Source: Xanthobacter aminoxidans (GTDB lineage Bacteria; Pseudomonadota; Alphaproteobacteria; Rhizobiales; Xanthobacteraceae). From it: a DNA stretch of 64,000 nucleotides. The stretch covers positions 1 through 64,000 of the forward strand of contig NZ_JAMJXC010000005.1 of NCBI RefSeq assembly GCF_023571765.1. The letters run 5' to 3'. Made by a program: the position numbers and the translations under genes. Below, one piece after another: positions 59,143 through 64,000 of the stretch; position 1 is the stretch's first letter, and each line of letters opens with the position of its first letter. The notes under the pieces are model-generated. The model made no database searches and had not been told where the DNA came from. It worked only from the letters and a program-made list of their open reading frames with translations.

Positions 59143-60071
59143 TGCAGGATGTCCCCCATGTGCCGGAGGATGCGGCCGTTGGTGACGCCGTTGACGGCGT
59201 TGGCGTTGCCGTGGGGATCGTGCCGCTGGTCGCGGTCCAGATAGGCGCAGAGGGCGCGCAGCGCGCCATTGTCGCCCTCCGGCGAATAGTCGCCGCACAC
59301 ATCCATGCCCAGAACCGGCCGGTGCTCGGCGAAGAGGGTGATGGCCTGAAGCACCTTGTGGAGGGGAAGCCGGCCCTGATCCCAGTTGGTCACCGCCTCG
59401 TCCGGGCCCAGCACATCCTTGTCGAGGGTGATCCAGAGCGGCGTGTGCGGCAGCTCGGCGGCGATGGCCTCCACCCGTTCCGCGAAATCGCCGTCCTCGA
59501 GGCCGTCCCAGCGCAGGCCGTCGGCCCCGATCCCCGCCGCGCCGCGCACGCTCGCGACCTCGAAGCCGGGTCCGGCATAGAAGGTGGCGCCGGCCGCCAG
59601 CGGATGCATCTGAAGGCGCCCGGAGCGCAGGAGCGGCAGATCCGCGCCCTTCAGCTGCGGCGCGCTGAGATCGGAGCTGCACGGGCCCAGCGTCACCACC
59701 CGCGCCACGTTCCGCTGCTCCAGAAGGCGGCTCACCCACGAGCCGCAATTGAGCGTGCGGGGAAAGCGGGTCCAGTCCGGATGGTTGTCGAAATGCACCA
59801 CGCTGACCGGCTGATCGAAGCGCGACACCAGAAGGTGACTCAGGTGATGGAAGTCGCCCGAGCCATAGAAGCAGATCTCGCCGCGCGTCGGCGGGCCGAG
59901 CCGGTCGGCCAGCGTCCTGAGCGCGCTCCGGCCCGCCAGAAGGCGCAGCCGGGGCGCAAGGTCGCGGGCAAGGAACAGGTCGGCGTCACAGCCGGGCAGG
60001 CCGGCCATGACCTCGTCCTGCACGGTGAGTGCACCGTCCAGATCGATGACCTTGATGCGCATGGCGCTCAC
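59139..60071 (-). CDS. Arginase/agmatinase-superfamily protein of unusual type
   Basis: A 310-residue ureohydrolase-like protein. The metal site is seen in VVHFDNHPDWTRF (DxHxD pattern), LWITLDKDVLGPDEAVTNWD (DxD) and LGMDVCGDYSPEG, where ureohydrolases usually have Glu. It could hydrolyse a guanidino, amidino or formimino group. GTG at 60071 is the start: it overlaps the aminotransferase stop as GTGA. This branch is not arginase itself and its substrate is unknown. Confidence 0.8.
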   Translation of the reverse strand: MSAMRIKVIDLDGALTVQDEVMAGLPGCDADLFLARDLAPRLRLLAGRSALRTLADRLGPPTRGEICFYGSGDFHHLSHLLVSRFDQPVSVVHFDNHPDWTRFPRTLNCGSWVSRLLEQRNVARVVTLGPCSSDLSAPQLKGADLPLLRSGRLQMHPLAAGATFYAGPGFEVASVRGAAGIGADGLRWDGLEDGDFAERVEAIAAELPHTPLWITLDKDVLGPDEAVTNWDQGRLPLHKVLQAITLFAEHRPVLGMDVCGDYSPEGDNGALRALCAYLDRDQRHDPHGNANAVNGVTNGRILRHMGDILQ

Positions 60072-61477
60072 CGGGGCGTCACGCGGGTGAACAGCTGGTC
60101 CATCAGCGCCAAGGCAAGGTCGATCTCGGCGTGGCTGATGGTCAGCGACGGCGCCAGCGTGATGACGTTCTTGTGGTAGCCGCCGATGTCCAGCACCAGC
60201 CCGAAACGCTCGCCGCCCTGGACGAGATCGCCCTTCAGCGCCTCGTCCACCATGCGGTCGACGATGGCCTTGGAGGGGGTGAAGCTGTCGTGCGGCTCGC
60301 AGATCTCCACCCGCAGCGCGAGGCCGAGGCCGTCCACGTCGCCGACGATGGCGTGCTTCGCCTTCAGCTCGTTCAGGCCGTCGAGGAAACGGGCGCCCTT
60401 CTCGGCCACGGAGGTGGCGAAATCCTCCTCCTGCATCATGCGCATGGCCTCCAGCGCCACCGCGGTGCCGAGCGGATTGGCATTGAAGGTGGAATGGGTG
60501 GAGCCGGGCGGAAACGCCTGCGGATTGATGAGCGCCTCGCGCGCCCACAGGCCGGACAGGGGATTGAGCCCGTTGGTGAGAGCCTTGCCGAACACGATGA
60601 TGTCCGGCGCCACGCCGAAATGCTCGATCGACCACAATTTGCCGGTGCGGTAGAAGCCCATCTGGATCTCGTCCACCACCAAGAGGATGCCGTGGCGGTC
60701 GAGCACCTCCTTCAGCTCCGGGAAGAAGTTCGCGGGCGGGATGACATAGCCGCCGGTGCCCTGGATCGGCTCCACATAGAAGGCGGCGTATTCGCACTTG
60801 CCGGCCTTGGGGTCCCACACGCCGTTGTATTCGCTCTCGAACAGACGGGCGAACTGCTGCACGCAGTGGTGGCCGTATTCCTCCTTCGTCATGCCGCGCG
60901 GGCCGCGGAAATGATAGGGGAAGGGGATGAAGTGGGCGCGCTCGCCGAAATGGCCGAAGCGGCGGCGATAGCGGTAGGACGAGGTGATGGCCGAGGCGCC
61001 CAGCGTCCGGCCGTGGTATCCCCCCTCGAAGGCGAACATCAGGCTTTTGCCGTCGCAGGCGTTGCGCACCAGCTTGAGGGAATCCTCGATGGCCTGGGCG
61101 CCGCCCACGTTGAAATGCACCCGCCCCTTGTGCCCGAAGCGGGCCATCGTGCCTTCGGCGATCTCGGCGGCCAGCTCGATCTTCTCGCGATGCAGATACT
61201 GGCTCGCCACCTGGGGCAGGCGATCGAGCTGGCGGCGCATGGCCTCGTTCAGACGCGGATTGGCATAGCCGAAATTGACAGCCGAGTACCACATCTGAAG
61301 ATCAAGGAAGGCGCGATCCTCGTCATCATAGATAAACGACCCCTCGCACCGCTCGAATATCTTCGGCTCCTGGGTGTAATGGACCGTATCCCCATGAGAG
61401 CAATAGGTCTCCTCCAGTTCACGCAGGCGGGTGCGCTCGGCGGCGGACGTTGCGACTTCGGTCTGGCGATCAAGCAT
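60068..61477 (-). CDS. Class III PLP aminotransferase
   Basis: A 469-residue fold-type I aminotransferase. It has GGAQAIEDSLKLVRNAC, FEGGYHGRTLGASAITSSYR, EPIQGTGGYVIPPANFF, LVVDEIQMGFYRTGKLW (PLP-binding Asp) and the PLP lysine in IIVFGKALTNGLNPL. Such enzymes move an amino group between an omega-amine or amino acid and a keto acid. Substrate is not clear, but the arginase-like gene downstream points to a diamine or guanidino compound. It overlaps the HAD gene by eight bases. Confidence 0.92.
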   Translation of the reverse strand: MLDRQTEVATSAAERTRLRELEETYCSHGDTVHYTQEPKIFERCEGSFIYDDEDRAFLDLQMWYSAVNFGYANPRLNEAMRRQLDRLPQVASQYLHREKIELAAEIAEGTMARFGHKGRVHFNVGGAQAIEDSLKLVRNACDGKSLMFAFEGGYHGRTLGASAITSSYRYRRRFGHFGERAHFIPFPYHFRGPRGMTKEEYGHHCVQQFARLFESEYNGVWDPKAGKCEYAAFYVEPIQGTGGYVIPPANFFPELKEVLDRHGILLVVDEIQMGFYRTGKLWSIEHFGVAPDIIVFGKALTNGLNPLSGLWAREALINPQAFPPGSTHSTFNANPLGTAVALEAMRMMQEEDFATSVAEKGARFLDGLNELKAKHAIVGDVDGLGLALRVEICEPHDSFTPSKAIVDRMVDEALKGDLVQGGERFGLVLDIGGYHKNVITLAPSLTISHAEIDLALALMDQLFTRVTPR

Positions 61478-62144
61478 GGATGTCCTCGAACATAAGACGG
61501 GAGGGGGCCGCATGGCGGCGCGCACGGAGCGGGTCCAGGAAAGCCAGGGCGTCGGCGAAGCCTGAAATTGCGCGGTGGGGGATGCCCTCGGCGGCGCAGA
61601 AGGCAGCAAGCGAACCCTTCGCCAGGACAAAGTCGGCGCGGCGGGCAAGGCAGAAGTCGGATCGCCCGTCGCCCACCAGCACCACACGGCGATTTGCGGG
61701 CACGGCGGCGCATTTGCAGGTGCCGCTTGGGCACTGTTCCCCGCGATTGGAAAAAGCCGCCTGCCAGCGGCCATTGGCCGTTTCCACCAGCCTATTGCTG
61801 GTGACCGGCAGGTCGATCCCGTTGGCGTGCAACAGGTGAATGATGGCGAGATCGAACCCGTCGGACACCACGGAGACGGTCGCGCCGCAGAGCCAGGCCC
61901 GGGTGACGAAGGCGGCGAAGTGCGGATCGAGCTTCACATCGGCGAGGGCTGCCAACATGGCGGCGCGTGGCGCTTCCAGCAAAGCGACCTGCCGCGACAT
62001 GCATTCCCGCGAGCCGATGCGGCCGGCGCACCACTCTTCTTCGATTTCCTGCCAGCCCCCATCCGCGAATGTCGCGAGCAGAAGATCCGTGGTGTCGACG
62101 AGGCTTATGGTGCCGTCAAAATCGAGAGCGAAGTGAAGTTGCAT
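61470..62144 (-). CDS. HAD-type phosphatase (MtnX/PSP-like)
   Basis: A 224-residue HAD IB phosphatase. Motif I is FALDFDGTISLVDTTDLLL, motif II SVVSDGFD, and motif III/IV VVLVGDGRSDFCLARRADF. Cys-rich segment EQCPSGTCKCAA lies in the middle. It resembles MtnX and phosphoserine phosphatase; the substrate is a small phosphate ester. It is the first gene of the operon, starting 31 bases after the sigma54 promoter at 62175-62189, with GTGAGG a few bases upstream. Confidence 0.87.
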   Translation of the reverse strand: MQLHFALDFDGTISLVDTTDLLLATFADGGWQEIEEEWCAGRIGSRECMSRQVALLEAPRAAMLAALADVKLDPHFAAFVTRAWLCGATVSVVSDGFDLAIIHLLHANGIDLPVTSNRLVETANGRWQAAFSNRGEQCPSGTCKCAAVPANRRVVLVGDGRSDFCLARRADFVLAKGSLAAFCAAEGIPHRAISGFADALAFLDPLRARRHAAPSRLMFEDIHA

Positions 62145-62174
62145 TTGGCCTCACGAACTGCGTCCCTTCCCAAC

Positions 62175-62189
62175 GCAAGCGTGGTGCCA
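62175..62189 (-). promoter_or_regulatory. Sigma54 promoter of the eleven-gene operon
   Basis: On the minus strand the sequence reads TGGCACCACGCTTGC, matching the sigma54 consensus TGGCAC-N5-TTGC with the -24 GG and -12 GC ten bases apart. Transcription should start near 62163, giving a leader of about 20 bases before the HAD gene at 62144. Confidence 0.85.
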
Positions 62190-62194
62190 GTTGC

Positions 62195-62207
62195 TAACTG
62201 ACTGATA
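62195..62207 (-). promoter_or_regulatory. IHF-like site upstream of the sigma54 promoter
   Basis: The minus strand reads TATCAGTCAGTTA, one base from the IHF consensus WATCAANNNNTTR. It lies directly upstream of the promoter. IHF bends DNA to bring a sigma54 activator to its promoter. It may be chance. Confidence 0.35.
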
Positions 62208-62262
62208 CAATTACGTTATCCGTGGAAGCGTGATGGCGGCCTGCCCCGAGATGCGAAGGTTC

Positions 62263-62277
62263 CTCCAAAAATTGGAG
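62263..62277. promoter_or_regulatory. Candidate enhancer (UAS) palindrome
   Basis: CTCCAA (62263-62268) and TTGGAG (62272-62277) form an inverted repeat. Its centre is about 107 bases upstream of the expected transcription start, the usual distance for enhancer sites of NtrC-type activators, here possibly the regulator at 52614-54008. Confidence 0.5.
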
Positions 62278-62350
62278 AGGCGCCCAGGCGGAACGCCATA
62301 GAGACGCGCTTCTCGCCCGCGCCGTGATGGGTGCGGCGCATGGATCGAAG

Positions 62351-63346
62351 TCAGCGCGCCACGCCGCCGGCTTCGATCGATCCGAACTTGCCGCGATAGT
62401 CCTGCGGGTTCACGCCCAACCGCCGGCGAAAGGCGCGCCGCATCCTCTCTTCGTCGGCGAAGCCGCAGCGAACCGCGATTTCCTTGATGCTCTGCCGTGT
62501 CTCCTCGAGTGCCCGGCGGGCGGCATCGAGCCGCAATTCCTCCACCACCTTCGCCGGTGTGCGGCCGGTCCGCGCCGCATAGAGCCGGGCGAAGGTGCGC
62601 GGGCTCATGGATACGCGCTCGGCGAGCGTCTCCACCCGCAGGTCCTGGTCGAGGTGGTCGCTGATCCAGCTGTGCAGGGCCTCGAAGCCGCCGTCGTCCG
62701 CCGCCTGCAAGGCCAGCGGAACGCTGAACTGGGTCTGCCCTCCGCCACGCTTCAGGAAGACCACCAGCCGCTTGGCGACGCGGATGGCCTCGGCGTGGCC
62801 GCGGTCGTCCTCGATCAGGGCGAGCGCCAGATCGATGCCCGCGGTCACGCCTGCGGAGGTCCAGACGGGACCATCGTGCTCATAGATCGCATCCGGTGAC
62901 ACCGTCAGGTCTGGATAGCGATCCTGAAGCAGCCGGCAGGAGCCCCAGTGCGTCACCACCCGCCGCCCGCCCAAAAGCCCGGCTGCCGCCAGCACGAAGG
63001 CGCCCGTGCAGACGGAGCAGACCCGGCGGATGCCCCCGGCGCGATCGGAGATCCATGCCAGCAGGCGGGGCTCGCATGCGGCCAGGTGCACCCCCGGCCC
63101 ACCGACGACCACCAGCGTATCCACCTCACCCACACCGGAGAGCGGCTGGCTCATCAGCTCCAGTCCCGACGACGTTCGCACCAGCCCGCCCGCCACCGAC
63201 GCCACCGTCAGGCGGTAGGGCGGCGCGGCGCCTTCGGAGGTCTCGCAGGACAGCTCGAACGCTGCCAGCGGACCGGAGAGGTCGAGGACCAGGGCGTCGG
63301 GGAACACCACGAAGACGACGTGTCGCTGCTGCAAGCCGCCCTCCAT
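62351..63346 (-). CDS. GlxA-family transcriptional regulator
   Basis: A 331-residue regulator. The N-terminal DJ-1/PfpI domain has VVFVVFPDALVLDLSGPLAA and RVCSVCTGAFVLAAAGLLGG. The C-terminal AraC domain has VETLAERVSMSPRTFARLYA and IKEIAVRCGFADEERMRRAF with RRLGVNPQDYR. It is divergent from the gene at 63444, a DJ-1/PfpI enzyme, which it probably regulates. It is separated from the sigma54 operon by about 200 bases and may not belong to it. Confidence 0.92.
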   Translation of the reverse strand: MEGGLQQRHVVFVVFPDALVLDLSGPLAAFELSCETSEGAAPPYRLTVASVAGGLVRTSSGLELMSQPLSGVGEVDTLVVVGGPGVHLAACEPRLLAWISDRAGGIRRVCSVCTGAFVLAAAGLLGGRRVVTHWGSCRLLQDRYPDLTVSPDAIYEHDGPVWTSAGVTAGIDLALALIEDDRGHAEAIRVAKRLVVFLKRGGGQTQFSVPLALQAADDGGFEALHSWISDHLDQDLRVETLAERVSMSPRTFARLYAARTGRTPAKVVEELRLDAARRALEETRQSIKEIAVRCGFADEERMRRAFRRRLGVNPQDYRGKFGSIEAGGVAR

Positions 63347-63443
63347 CGCGTTGCCGGTCGTTGGCAGGAAAGGTGGGTAGAATGTCGTTTCCGCCGCGCC
63401 CTGTCATGCCCAATCTCATGCCGCAGCATCGAGAGGGAACGAC

Positions 63444-64000
63444 GTGACTAAAACAACATTGGACATCGGACTTCTCTTTTTCCCCGGCATGACCCAGCTG
63501 GACGTCACGGGACCATTTGAAGTCCTGGCCCGCCTGCCCGGCGCCCGGATGCATCTGCTCTGGAAATCTATCGAGCCGATCACGAGCGACGTGGGGCTTA
63601 CCCTCATGCCGACGACCACTTTTGCGGACTGCCCGCAACTGGATGTGCTCTGCGTCGGTGGCGGTCCGGGGCAGATGGCGCTGATGGATGACGAGGAGGT
63701 CATGGCCTTCGTCGCCCGGGCGGGCGCGGGTGCGCGCTATGTGACGTCCGTGTGCGCCGGGTGTTTCATCCTCGCGGGTGCCGGGCTGCTCGATGGCTAC
63801 AAGTCCGCGTGCCATTGGCTGTCGCGCGATCAGCTCGCAATCCTCGGTGCCATTCCGGTCAAGGAGCGCATCGTGGTGGATCGCAACCGCATCTCCGGCG
63901 GCGGCGTCACGGCGGGAATCGACTTTGCATTCCAGGTGGCGGCCGAGCTGTGCGGCGATGATGTCGCCAAGCGCCTCCAGCTGATGCTGGAGTATGACCC
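63444..64000 (+). CDS. DJ-1/PfpI family protein, isonitrile hydratase-like (partial)
   Basis: The first 185 residues of a protein that runs past the window end. GTG at 63444 follows GAGAGGG by seven bases. LDIGLLFFPGMTQLDVTGPF, VLCVGGGPGQMALMDDEEV and YVTSVCAGCFILAGAGLLDG with its nucleophilic Cys, then AGIDFAFQVAAEL, match the isonitrile hydratase branch (InhA), which hydrates isonitriles to formamides. The residue after the Cys is Ala rather than Thr. The gene is divergent from a GlxA-type regulator, an arrangement seen for this family. Confidence 0.82.
   Translation, partial: MTKTTLDIGLLFFPGMTQLDVTGPFEVLARLPGARMHLLWKSIEPITSDVGLTLMPTTTFADCPQLDVLCVGGGPGQMALMDDEEVMAFVARAGAGARYVTSVCAGCFILAGAGLLDGYKSACHWLSRDQLAILGAIPVKERIVVDRNRISGGGVTAGIDFAFQVAAELCGDDVAKRLQLMLEYD

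Overview
The window is GC-rich DNA from an alphaproteobacterium. Gene content and codon use point to the Hyphomicrobiales, probably close to Xanthobacteraceae (Xanthobacter/Azorhizobium-like); the genus is inferred. Most of it is ordinary chromosome, interrupted by one clear integrated element at 32727-48019.

Left chromosomal arm (1-32725). A phosphonate-type ABC binding protein and ATPase (phnD, phnC; no permease in view) is followed by an amidase, then glyA, sdaA and a divergent GlxA-type regulator that look like a glycine/serine catabolic module. Next come a multidomain GH18 protein, glutamine-dependent NAD synthetase, a DUF892 ferritin-like protein, an Rrf2 regulator divergent from an AhpD-like protein, a uracil-DNA glycosylase/metallo-hydrolase/GST cluster, an anchored nuclease, a histidine kinase, cobT, sodB, a membrane glycosyltransferase-like protein, a phytase-like secreted protein, a CorA/ZntB transporter, an M20 dipeptidase, a receiver-like protein, a HerA-like ATPase and tRNA-Thr(CGT). 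Several gaps carry dispersed palindromic repeats.

Integrated element (32727-48019, about 15.3 kb). It lies between tRNA-Thr and a perfect 49-bp copy of that tRNA's 3' end. The tyrosine integrase is at the right end. A divergent pair of Arc-like repressors shares a 44-bp palindrome. The leftward operon holds an excisionase-like gene, a small spike-like protein and a winged-helix protein, followed by an iteron-rich putative origin and then an HK97 protease-capsid fusion with associated small genes, a LamG-like protein, a GNAT and a Rha antirepressor. No terminase, portal or tail gene is visible, so it resembles a capsid-encoding phage satellite or reduced prophage. Its left part carries cargo: BrnT/BrnA, a low-GC two-TM protein, and a low-GC AAA ATPase flanked by a 438-bp duplication of the antirepressor 3' end. 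Just right of the element is a second, decayed P4-type integrase, evidence of repeated insertion at the same tRNA.

Right chromosomal arm (49090-64000). After a transglutaminase, a cold-shock protein and small DUF genes, positions 62144 down to 51803 hold eleven leftward genes that overlap or nearly touch: HAD phosphatase, class III aminotransferase, arginase-like protein, small DMT transporter, alpha/beta hydrolase, GNAT acyltransferase, second small DMT transporter, DUF2147, membrane histidine kinase, sigma54-dependent response regulator, MipA/OmpV outer-membrane protein. A consensus sigma54 promoter (62175-62189) with an enhancer-like palindrome about 90 bp upstream precedes the first gene. 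This looks like a self-regulated pathway that makes, exports or modifies an amino-containing envelope compound; its product is unknown. The window ends with a GlxA-type regulator divergent from a partial DJ-1/PfpI (isonitrile hydratase-like) gene.
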